Source of the DNA: an uncultured Collinsella sp.
GTDB taxonomy: Bacteria; Actinomycetota; Coriobacteriia; Coriobacteriales; Coriobacteriaceae
Direction: 5' to 3'
DNA length: 10,788 nt
Assembly: GCA_958407555.1 (NCBI GenBank)
Contig: CATYJC010000057.1
Location: 1 to 10,788, forward strand
The notes under the pieces are model-generated. The model was given only the letters and a program-made list of their open reading frames with translations. It was not told the DNA's origin and did no database searches. The stretch's first letter is position 1; the number at the start of each line of letters is the position of its first letter. Of this stretch, positions 1 to 6,202 are shown piece after piece. The position numbers and the translations under genes were made by a program.

Positions 1-500
1 GCCCAAGCCACGACCGGAGCGCCGGCGATGCACCACGGATTGATGTTGTAATCCAGTCCACGGCGGAAAACTTTGCACTGCGTATTCCTCGCCTTGGATG
101 CCGCGGCCGGCTTGGCTGGATCGATGCCCTTGAGGGCTGCAGGATCCGCACCCTCAATAAAGATAAAGCAGGCACCGTCCTGGGCCAGGGAATCCAGCTG
201 CAGGCGCTTCCACTCGGGCGTCTGCTCAAAATAGCTTTTATCGACATGCTCGTACGTGAACCTCGTCACGGCATCATCGGCCCAAATGACCGTCACGTGA
301 CCAGCGCCGGCGGCATAAGCCTCCGCGACCACCACGCGGGCAAAAGGCGCGCACTCGACCGGAGACTGAACGACGACCTCCTGGCCGGGCTTGACGTTTA
401 CGCCCTTGCGGACGACCAGGCGCGCGTAGTTTTTAATCTTGGGCTCCAGGGCCTTCATGCCCTCCAAAGCCTCTTCGACCGTCAGGGCAGCTCGAATCAT
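1..500 (-). CDS. M29-family aminopeptidase, N-terminal part (cut by window edge)
   Basis: Reading from an ATG at 500, about 166 residues are visible before the gene leaves the window. The N-terminal stretch YARLVVRKGVNVKPGQEVVV, then SPVECAPFARVVVAEAY, AGAGHVTVIWADD, QTPEWKRLQLDSLAQDGACF and NPWCIAGAPVVAWA follow the N-terminal domain of M29 aminopeptidases (AmpS/PepS/aminopeptidase II). These are cytoplasmic metal-dependent enzymes of about 400 residues that remove N-terminal amino acids from peptides. The metal ligands lie in the C-terminal half, outside the window, so catalytic integrity cannot be judged. A GGAG element at 507-510, 6 nt upstream, supports this start. The gene lies just after the terminator at 529-559, so it probably has its own promoter, although I see no convincing -35/-10 pair there. 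Family assignment is by motif memory; the specific subtype is not resolved. Confidence 0.85.
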   Translation of the reverse strand, partial: MIRAALTVEEALEGMKALEPKIKNYARLVVRKGVNVKPGQEVVVQSPVECAPFARVVVAEAYAAGAGHVTVIWADDAVTRFTYEHVDKSYFEQTPEWKRLQLDSLAQDGACFIFIEGADPAALKGIDPAKPAAASKARNTQCKVFRRGLDYNINPWCIAGAPVVAW

Positions 501-528
501 GTGCCACTCCATCTATCTATAGAACAGT

Positions 529-559
529 AAAAAGGCGCGCCGCAAAAACGACGCGCCTT
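529..559 (-). terminator. Intrinsic terminator after the purC/membrane-protein pair
   Basis: Read on the minus strand, an 11-bp stem (AAGGCGCGTCG pairing with CGGCGCGCCTT, one G-U wobble) encloses a 6-nt loop and is followed directly by a run of five T. It lies about 30 bases past the stop of the small membrane protein gene, in the right place to end the purC transcript and insulate the downstream peptidase gene. Confidence 0.88.
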
Positions 560-589
560 ATATCTTAGCGATATGTATGGATACAAACG

Positions 590-1165
590 CTACTTCTTCT
601 TGGAGTCCTTCTTGTCCTCCTCGGCAGCTGCGCGCTCGATAAGAGCGTTGAGCTTGTTCTCGGACATGCCCTCGGCCTGCGCGCGGTACATGTTGCGCAA
701 GGGACGAATACGAACGAAGTCGTAGATAAAGTCACCCAGGATGATGACATAGGACAAAACGATGCCGACCATCTGAACAGGACTGGACACCGTGCCGCCG
801 GGAGCGAAGTAGAGCGAAGCCCAAATTGCCACGACGAGTACCATGCCGATGGCGAGCACGGCCCACCAGATACGACGGCGCTTGGTGTAGTCCTCATCCT
901 GCTTGAGAAGAATATTCGACACCGTATAGATACGATCCTCGCGAGCACGCTGCTTGGCCTTGCGGGCGCGCTTCTCCTCCTTGGAAAGGCCTTCCAGGTT
1001 TTCACCCTTCTCGAGCTCTTTGCGGCGAGCTTTAGACGAAGCCGGCACGACGCGAACGGAGCTCGCTGCTTGGCGGGCGGGTTTAGCAGATGCGGCGGAC
1101 TTGCGCGCAACCCCGGTAACTTCGTGGGATTGCGTGCGCTTGTTCGTGGCGCTACGGGTACTCAC
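590..1165 (-). CDS. Small basic membrane protein of unknown function, abutting purC
   Basis: The protein has 191 residues and I do not recognise a named family. Residues 1-98 are strongly basic and low in hydrophobics, rich in Ala, Ser, Lys and Arg, with a charged helical stretch around 44-78. Two predicted membrane segments follow, about residues 100-120 and 130-150. A short charged C-terminal tail ends in DKKDSKKK. The layout suggests a hairpin anchored in the membrane with a long cytoplasmic N-terminus and a cytoplasmic C-terminus. The start is a GTG immediately after the purC TAA (TAAGTG, no gap). Its AAGGAG ribosome binding site lies inside the last purC codons, which suggests translational coupling. 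The 11-bp-stem terminator follows. Most likely a lineage-conserved hypothetical protein; nothing visible indicates an enzymatic role in purine synthesis. Confidence 0.85.
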   Translation of the reverse strand: MSTRSATNKRTQSHEVTGVARKSAASAKPARQAASSVRVVPASSKARRKELEKGENLEGLSKEEKRARKAKQRAREDRIYTVSNILLKQDEDYTKRRRIWWAVLAIGMVLVVAIWASLYFAPGGTVSSPVQMVGIVLSYVIILGDFIYDFVRIRPLRNMYRAQAEGMSENKLNALIERAAAEEDKKDSKKK

Positions 1166-2053
1166 TTATGCGTTCTCCTTCATGCTTGTGAACTGGGAGC
1201 CCGTGATGATCTGGAAGGCCTCGCGATAGCGCTCGGACGTGCCATCGATGACCTCGGCGGGCAGGTGCGGGGTCTCCCCCGTCATATCCCAGTTGGCCTT
1301 GAGCCAATTGCGGACGAATTGCTTGTCGTAGCTAGGCTGGATCTTGCCCTCCTCGTAGCTGGCGGCGGGCCAGAAACGGCTGGAGTCGGGCGTGAGGCAC
1401 TCGTCGATCAGCGTGACCTTGCCATCGATAACACCAAACTCAAACTTGGTGTCGGCAATGATGATGCCACGGGTCGCTGCATACTCGGCAGCAGCCTTGT
1501 AGATCTTGAGAGACAGATCGCGAATCTGCGTGGCGATGTCCTCGCCAACGATCTCGCAGCAACGCTCGAACGAAATGTTCTCGTCGTGGTCGCCGATCTC
1601 GGCCTTCGTGGACGGCGTGAACAGCGGCTCGGGAAGCTTGGAGGCCTCGGTCAGACCCTCGGGCAGCTGGATGCCGCAGACGGTGCCGTTCTCGTCATAG
1701 GTCTTCTTGCCCGAACCGGTCAGATAACCGCGGACGATGCATTCGATGGGAATCGTCTGGGCCTTCTTGACCAGCATGGCGCGGCCTGCGAGGTAGTCAC
1801 GATACTCGGCAAACTCCTCGGGGAAATCCGCCGGGTCGATGGAGACGAGGTGATTGGGAACGATGTCGGCAAACTTATCGAACCAGAATGCCGAGATGCG
1901 GTTGAGCACCTCTCCCTTAAACGGAATCTCGTCGGGAAGAATAAAGTCGAACGCAGAAATGCGGTCGGTGGCGACCATCAGCAGGTTTTCACCGGCATCA
2001 TAGATATCACGAACCTTGCCACGGGAATCCGGACGACGCTCCATCGTTGTCAC
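1166..2053 (-). CDS. purC: Phosphoribosylaminoimidazole-succinocarboxamide (SAICAR) synthase
   Basis: This cytoplasmic ATP-dependent ligase joins CAIR and aspartate to give SAICAR, step 8 of de novo purine synthesis. Hallmark segments appear in order (295-residue numbering): RGKVRDIYD at 11-19 (ATP-binding N-lobe), DRISAFD at 30-36, IPIECIVRGYLTGSG at 101-115, PLFTPSTKA at 143-151, ADTKFEFG at 200-207 and DECLTPDSSRFW at 217-228. Length and motifs fit the longer, roughly 300-residue form. For the start, a GTG at 2062 overlaps the only good Shine-Dalgarno sequence (AAGGAG, 2062-2067). The next in-frame GTG at 2053 sits 8 nt beyond it and is preferred; ATG at 2044 is too far away. The stop abuts the start of the following membrane protein gene. 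A small hairpin (2085-2104) lies in the leader. purB lies about 7 kb upstream on the same strand. Confidence 0.97.
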   Translation of the reverse strand: MTTMERRPDSRGKVRDIYDAGENLLMVATDRISAFDFILPDEIPFKGEVLNRISAFWFDKFADIVPNHLVSIDPADFPEEFAEYRDYLAGRAMLVKKAQTIPIECIVRGYLTGSGKKTYDENGTVCGIQLPEGLTEASKLPEPLFTPSTKAEIGDHDENISFERCCEIVGEDIATQIRDLSLKIYKAAAEYAATRGIIIADTKFEFGVIDGKVTLIDECLTPDSSRFWPAASYEEGKIQPSYDKQFVRNWLKANWDMTGETPHLPAEVIDGTSERYREAFQIITGSQFTSMKENA

Positions 2054-2079
2054 GTGAGTCACTCCTTACCTAAATACGA

Positions 2080-2104
2080 CAGAAATGCGGGTTCTTTCCC
2101 GCAT
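2080..2104 (-). promoter_or_regulatory. Short hairpin in the kinase-purC intergenic region
   Basis: On the minus strand ATGCGGG pairs perfectly with CCCGCAT around the 6-nt loop AAAGAA and is followed by TTTCT. The interrupted T tract makes it at best a weak terminator for the two-component operon. It could also be a leader hairpin for purC, since its base is about 17 nt before the purC ribosome binding site. I see no convincing -35/-10 pair in the 100-bp gap and no recognisable purine riboswitch. Confidence 0.4.
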
Positions 2105-2162
2105 GTTTTCGCAAACCCGGAGCGGCAGGAACGCGACCCCTCCTTCACCGAATAGCGAAAAG

Positions 2163-3728
2163 CTAGTGCTCCATTGTAGTAGATGCCGCGTCCGCCGTGT
2201 GCTCGCGAGGCAGATGAATCGTAAAAGTCGTACCCTTTCCAAGCTCCGACTCCACGGATATGTAGCCATGGTGACGCTCGACGATTTGCTTGGTCACGGC
2301 GAGGCCAACGCCCAGGCCGCCGGCTTCGCGGGCGCGGCTGGCATCTGCGCGCCAAAATCGCCCGAAGATGCGCGACAGGTCGTCCTTGGCAATACCGATA
2401 CCGGTATCCGAAACGGCAATACTGACATGCTTGCGGTCACTGAGCACCGACACCACGACCCAACCGCCCTCGGGGGTGTAGCGCATGGCGTTGCTCATGA
2501 GGTTGATGACGCACTGCGTGATCATGTCGGGATCGGCCTCGACGACATCGTCGTGACCTTGGGTCTCGTCAGCAAAGCGCAAGCGCAGATCGCGGTCAAC
2601 AAATAGGCGCTCCTGAGCGTTGACGATAGACCGCACAAAGGGAACCATATCCACCGGTTCGAGATTGAGCGGCGCCGTGCTGTTTTCCATACGCGATAGG
2701 TCGAGCATCTGCTGTACCAAACGAGCCAGGCGACGCGTCTCGGAAGCGACCGTCTCCAGATGCTCATCGTCGGTGGGATACACGCCGTCCTGCATGGCCT
2801 CGACCGTTGCAAGCATGGCCATGAGCGGCGTGCGAAGCTCGTGTGCGACATCCGAGGTCAGGCGCTTTTCGTGCTTCATATCTTTCTCGAGCGAGGTGGC
2901 CATCTCGTCAAAGGTCTCACCCAGCTGATCGATTTCATCGTCGCCGCGCAAACCGGTACGAGCGGACAAATCGCCGTCGCGAATTTGCTTGGCCGTGCTC
3001 GTAATACGATGAATCGGCTTGGTGAGCATGCGAGACACGAGCGATCCGATAGCAACCGAGATGCAGACCGCAACAACCGCGGCAAGGGCCATGGCGTTAA
3101 AGGTCTTCTCCCTAAACGCAGAATCCGCCTTGGTGAGCAGAGCATCGGAGCCGATGGCCCATAGCTTTACCTGTCCGACATGCTCGCCAGAAGACGTTAT
3201 GATTTCGACGTTGGCAACGCTATCGGAGTCGGTGGGCGCCGACGAGACCGGGCTATGCGAGGCCTTTTTACCGCTCGAGCTGCTCGACGGTGATTCACTC
3301 TCGCGCACATCGGCGGTCGCACTTGCCGAAGGCCATGAGTCGTCATAGACGACAACGCCTTTCTTGTTGACGACCTGCATACTCAGGTCGTCGGACACCA
3401 AACTCGATGTCGCGACCGTGCGCAGCTCGCCCGCAGTCCAATTGCCGTTTTCCTCATACGACGTCGCAAGCTTTTCGGCAGCAGAATTGGCGATCTCGAC
3501 GATATTAGAGCGCGTGTAATCCGAAAAGACGGTGCCCCACACAACGGAGACAACGCCCACCAGCACCAATACCGTCATGAGCGACGTCAGGGCAAAAGCC
3601 AATGCCATGCGCGAGGGATAGCTCATCGCTGGCCGTGAATCGGAACGAGGCGTGTTCCAACTTGCCTTGGAACCCGCCTCGTTCTCCTGCTTATGCTTTT
3701 GCCCAATTTCAAAGCGCGCAGGTGTCAT
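2163..3728 (-). CDS. Membrane sensor histidine kinase (HAMP, HisKA, HATPase_c)
   Basis: A 521-residue sensor kinase encoded 11 bases after its response regulator. Order: a polar N-terminal tail (1-38), membrane segment 1 (about 42-66), an extracytoplasmic domain (about 68-208), membrane segment 2 (about 211-232), HAMP linker (about 233-285), H-box DVAHELRTPL with phospho-acceptor His296, N-box NLMSNAMRYTP (409-419), G1 box DTGIGI (441-446), F box FGRFWRAD (455-462) and G2 box GGLGVGL (470-476). All catalytic boxes look intact. The sensor domain contains a Ser-rich low-complexity stretch at about 142-170. The signal sensed is unknown; the architecture resembles BaeS/ResE-type envelope sensors. 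ATG 3728 has only a modest GGGA element upstream, and Met35 is an alternative start that would remove most of the polar N-terminal tail. Confidence 0.95.
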   Translation of the reverse strand: MTPARFEIGQKHKQENEAGSKASWNTPRSDSRPAMSYPSRMALAFALTSLMTVLVLVGVVSVVWGTVFSDYTRSNIVEIANSAAEKLATSYEENGNWTAGELRTVATSSLVSDDLSMQVVNKKGVVVYDDSWPSASATADVRESESPSSSSSGKKASHSPVSSAPTDSDSVANVEIITSSGEHVGQVKLWAIGSDALLTKADSAFREKTFNAMALAAVVAVCISVAIGSLVSRMLTKPIHRITSTAKQIRDGDLSARTGLRGDDEIDQLGETFDEMATSLEKDMKHEKRLTSDVAHELRTPLMAMLATVEAMQDGVYPTDDEHLETVASETRRLARLVQQMLDLSRMENSTAPLNLEPVDMVPFVRSIVNAQERLFVDRDLRLRFADETQGHDDVVEADPDMITQCVINLMSNAMRYTPEGGWVVVSVLSDRKHVSIAVSDTGIGIAKDDLSRIFGRFWRADASRAREAGGLGVGLAVTKQIVERHHGYISVESELGKGTTFTIHLPREHTADAASTTMEH

Positions 3729-3739
3729 ATGTGATTTCC

Positions 3740-4462
3740 CTATTTCTCGTCCGACTTATCGGTCTTGGCCGGAGCCTCGAAGCGATAACCGACGCCGTGA
3801 ACGGTGTAGAGCCACTTAGGCTTCTTGGGGTCGTCGCCCAGCTTGGCGCGAAGGTTCTTCACATGGCTGTCGATGGTGCGCTCGTAGCCCTCAAAGTCGT
3901 AGCCGAGCACCTTCTCGACCAGCTCCATGCGGTTATAGACGCGACCGGGATGGCGAGCAAGCGTGGTGAGCAGCTTAAACTCGGAAGCAGTCAGGTCCAC
4001 TTCCTTGTCCTCGACCAAAATCTTGTGGCCCGAGATATCGATGACCAGATCGCCAAAGTCGAGCACCTCAACGGCGGGCTCATCGGCCTGGTGAGCACGG
4101 CGGAACAGGGCACGGACGCGGGCGACGAGCTCGCGAGGCGAGAACGGCTTGATCAAGTAGTCGTCGGCACCAAGCTCGAGGCCGATGATGCGATCCTCGA
4201 TCTCGCCCTTGGCGGTAAGCATGATAATGGGCACATCCGAGGTATCGCGAATAGTGCGGCAAACGCGCTCGCCGGGAATCTTGGGGAGCATAAGGTCGAG
4301 CACAACCAGGTCGAACTGGTGCTTCTCGAACTCCTCGATCGCAGACTGGCCGTCCCCGACGCCAACAACCCAGTAGCCCTCGCGCTCGAGATAGGCAGCG
4401 ACAGCGTCACGGATTGCCTTCTCGTCCTCGACCAGCAGAATCTTTTTTGCATCTGAAGCCAT
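3740..4462 (-). CDS. OmpR/PhoB-family response regulator
   Basis: A 240-residue DNA-binding regulator. The receiver domain (about 6-120) has the acidic pocket VEDE (11-14), phospho-acceptor Asp56 in VLDLMLP, Thr83 in LTA and Lys105 in the IKPF motif. The winged-helix effector domain (about 133-228) has TASEFKLL, the recognition-helix region RTIDSHVKNLRAKLGDDP and the wing YTVHGVGYRFE. Both halves look complete. I chose ATG 4462, because a purine-rich ribosome binding site (AGGGGGG) lies about 7 nt upstream; extending to a TTG at 4483 would translate through that site. The cognate kinase follows within 11 bases, so they form one transcription unit. An inverted repeat at 4518-4556 and a -10-like TAAAAT at 4502-4507 lie upstream, leaving autoregulation possible but unproven. 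Confidence 0.96.
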   Translation of the reverse strand: MASDAKKILLVEDEKAIRDAVAAYLEREGYWVVGVGDGQSAIEEFEKHQFDLVVLDLMLPKIPGERVCRTIRDTSDVPIIMLTAKGEIEDRIIGLELGADDYLIKPFSPRELVARVRALFRRAHQADEPAVEVLDFGDLVIDISGHKILVEDKEVDLTASEFKLLTTLARHPGRVYNRMELVEKVLGYDFEGYERTIDSHVKNLRAKLGDDPKKPKWLYTVHGVGYRFEAPAKTDKSDEK

Positions 4463-4501
4463 AACACGGCCCCCCTGTCTCAATTAGCTAAGAACAAGCC
4501 C

Positions 4502-4507
4502 ATTTTA
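4502..4507 (-). promoter_or_regulatory. Possible -10 element for the two-component operon
   Basis: The minus strand reads TAAAAT about 40 nt upstream of the regulator ATG. The position expected for a -35 box falls in the GC-rich inverted repeat and does not match TTGACA, so this is a weak call based on spacing and one hexamer. Confidence 0.2.
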
Positions 4508-4517
4508 ACGCACCTAT

Positions 4518-4556
4518 GCCCGCCGAGCACCGCTACAGTGCGGCGGCTCGGCGGGC
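4518..4556. repeat. Strong inverted repeat upstream of the response regulator
   Basis: An 11-bp perfect stem (GCCCGCCGAGC at 4518-4528 with GCTCGGCGGGC at 4546-4556) encloses a second 4-bp stem (CCGC/GCGG, loop TACAGT at 4534-4539). Neither strand has a following T run, so it is not a standard intrinsic terminator. It sits between the lipoprotein stop (4615) and the regulator start (4462). It could be a Rho-dependent or U-less termination hairpin, an mRNA-stabilising structure or an operator. The rest of the 150-base gap holds only a weaker 7-bp hairpin at the lipoprotein stop (4591-4617) and the -10-like site noted separately. Confidence 0.6.
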
Positions 4557-4614
4557 GGCACTCACAATTACAACGCGTTTATTCCCCCGTTGGCGCCCTT
4601 TTAACCCCTCGGCG

Positions 4615-5826
4615 CTAAAGAGAGAACAGGCGGGCGGTAACCGTCTCGGGAATTCCTTGGCTATTACGCACCGTGGCATAGGTTAAAAACGTATTCGATT
4701 TACCCGCCGTAGCTGGATAATCGCCATATTCGAGAGCGCGGTCGGGCGACAGCAGCGAACCATAGGTTTTGGCGGAGGTATCGATCAGAAAATGCGATGC
4801 CTGAACCTTAACCAGATATTTGCCTTTTCTGCCGGCAGCACACGCAAGCGGCTCGCGCGACAGGAATAGGAACGTCCCATTCTCGTTACCGATATAGGTG
4901 CCCATGTTGCCTAGACTCCCCACGCCGCTATAGGTGGCCTCGATGGAGAACACAAACGTGTCGCCCATATATACGGCCTCGAAGGGAGACACCGATGAGG
5001 GAAGGACCAGCTGAGCCCTCTTGGTATTGTTGCCGTCCGTCAGGTCGATCGCCGTCATGCCGTAGTAGACGCCCTCGTCGTTGCGCACACGCGGGGAAAT
5101 GGTCAAGATGCCGTCACTCACACGCGGGGCGGATGCAAAGCGGCCCGTTGACTTCCAAATGGCCTCGGCCTTTGCCTCGTCGAGCGAGCGACGGTAGCAA
5201 TACGAGTCGTGACTCGTCTTTTTGCCGCCCGCCGAAGGCATCTTGTACCAAATGACGGACGATTCGAACGCCGTAAACAGCGGCGGGTCGTAGTCCTTGC
5301 CGCCTCGGTCGAGCTCGACCACATCGCCGACAAGCGACGCACCTGCCCTATTTTGCGCATAGAGCTTCCATGATGCATTCGCAAAGTTCATCTCGACCCA
5401 AGCAAATACGCCATCGCCGGCGCGGACATCGTAAAACGAATACCCCGCACCTTCGACGGGGTCCTCGATGAGCGTTGTGAGCGAACCGTCACCCAGGTTG
5501 AGCACACCGAGCGTGTTGGCATGCCGCGCCGATGCGGGCGCCATCATCGCCGCGGCGTAATCGCCGTCGCAGTAGTACAGCAGCGTACCCAGAGGCAATG
5601 TCCATGAAGCTGCAGGCTCGAGGTCGATTTCGACGGCCTCGTACTCATCCGTAATCGAGACAATCTTTGAATCGTCCTTGATAACCTGCGGCTCGCCGGC
5701 GGCATCATCACTGGTGCCTGTTTTTTTCGAGCATCCGGCAAGCACCGTGGCAGCGCCCGCGGCAGCTCCACCGAGCACGAAGCCGCGGCGCGATATTCCG
5801 TTCTTGATGTGGTCGGCGATACCCAT
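4615..5826 (-). CDS. Tat-signal lipoprotein of unknown function
   Basis: A 403-residue exported protein. The N-terminus has a twin-arginine motif SRRGFVLGG (12-20), a hydrophobic Ala-rich segment (about 18-30) and a lipobox LAGC with Cys32. Export folded through the Tat system and anchoring by lipid on the outer face of the membrane is therefore likely. The mature part after a short acidic linker is rich in beta-strand-like stretches and aromatic residues (for example TLLYYCDGDY, SFYDVRAGDGVFAWVEMNF, SSVIWYKMP, TFLFLSREPLA). This is compatible with a beta-propeller or similar all-beta fold, but no enzymatic motif is recognised. Its ATG overlaps the stop of the TSCPD gene (TAATG), so translation is probably coupled. 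Possible roles include substrate binding or envelope monitoring; both are guesses. Confidence 0.88.
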   Translation of the reverse strand: MGIADHIKNGISRRGFVLGGAAAGAATVLAGCSKKTGTSDDAAGEPQVIKDDSKIVSITDEYEAVEIDLEPAASWTLPLGTLLYYCDGDYAAAMMAPASARHANTLGVLNLGDGSLTTLIEDPVEGAGYSFYDVRAGDGVFAWVEMNFANASWKLYAQNRAGASLVGDVVELDRGGKDYDPPLFTAFESSVIWYKMPSAGGKKTSHDSYCYRRSLDEAKAEAIWKSTGRFASAPRVSDGILTISPRVRNDEGVYYGMTAIDLTDGNNTKRAQLVLPSSVSPFEAVYMGDTFVFSIEATYSGVGSLGNMGTYIGNENGTFLFLSREPLACAAGRKGKYLVKVQASHFLIDTSAKTYGSLLSPDRALEYGDYPATAGKSNTFLTYATVRNSQGIPETVTARLFSL

Positions 5827-6089
5827 TAGGCGATCTCGGCGCGAGCGGCCTCGATAGCGCGTGTAAGCTGGTCGGCGCAGGAGGTCTTTTTCATACCGCA
5901 GGTATTACCGGCGAGAACCTCGATTACGCGATCGGCAGGAGCACCCTCGACCAGCTTGGAGATAGCCTTGAGGTTGCCGTCGCAGCCGCCGGTAAACTCA
6001 ACGCCCATCACCTTGTTGCCGTCATCGGAAAGGTCAAGGTGGATATTGCGAGAACATACACCCTGAGGCTTGTAGTCAAAACTAATCAT
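5826..6089 (-). CDS. TSCPD-domain protein (TIGR03905-like)
   Basis: An 87-residue protein matching the small stand-alone TSCPD family from memory: GVCSRNIHLDL (10-20), VEFTGGCDGNLKAISKLVEG (30-49), and a C-terminal CGMKKTSCADQL (64-75). Four cysteines (12, 36, 64, 71) are in the positions that recur in this family, which suggests metal or cofactor binding. The domain also occurs at the C-terminus of some ribonucleotide reductases. The biochemical function of the stand-alone family is not established to my knowledge. The signature reads TSCAD here rather than TSCPD. ATG 6089 has an AGAGGGG ribosome binding site about 7 nt upstream. The stop overlaps the next start by one base, so this cytoplasmic protein is the first gene of a pair with the Tat lipoprotein. 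Confidence 0.9.
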   Translation of the reverse strand: MISFDYKPQGVCSRNIHLDLSDDGNKVMGVEFTGGCDGNLKAISKLVEGAPADRVIEVLAGNTCGMKKTSCADQLTRAIEAARAEIA

Positions 6090-6124
6090 TGCGTTCCCCT
6101 CTCAGAAAGAAATTTCAGACGTCT

Positions 6125-6156
6125 ATTATCCCCGCCTGGGCCGACTTATTATCGCA
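6125..6156 (-). promoter_or_regulatory. Possible promoter region of the TSCPD-lipoprotein pair
   Basis: In the 113-base gap after the GGDEF gene the minus strand shows TGCGATAAT (6148-6156), which resembles an extended -10 box, and a second GATAAT at 6125-6130. No good -35 box is found at standard spacing for either. No intrinsic terminator is visible after the GGDEF gene, so read-through is also possible. Confidence 0.3.
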
Positions 6157-6202
6157 AGCACCGATTCAACATCCTACGATGCTTGGACTAGTGGGGACAA
6201 GA

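Noticed and set aside
1070..2155. 361-codon open frame on the plus strand opposite purC
   Set aside because: Antisense shadow of purC and the membrane protein gene; the minus-strand product is unmistakable.
3602..4456. 284-codon open frame on the plus strand opposite the response regulator
   Set aside because: Antisense shadow of a complete OmpR-type gene; no sensible domain in its product.
4463..4483. TTG start for the response regulator giving seven extra residues
   Set aside because: The purine-rich ribosome binding site would then lie inside the coding region; ATG 4462 at normal spacing fits the family start.
4570..4590. AATTGTGAG on the minus strand, resembling half of a lac operator
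   Set aside because: A nine-base match without the symmetric half or any LacI-type gene nearby; most likely chance.
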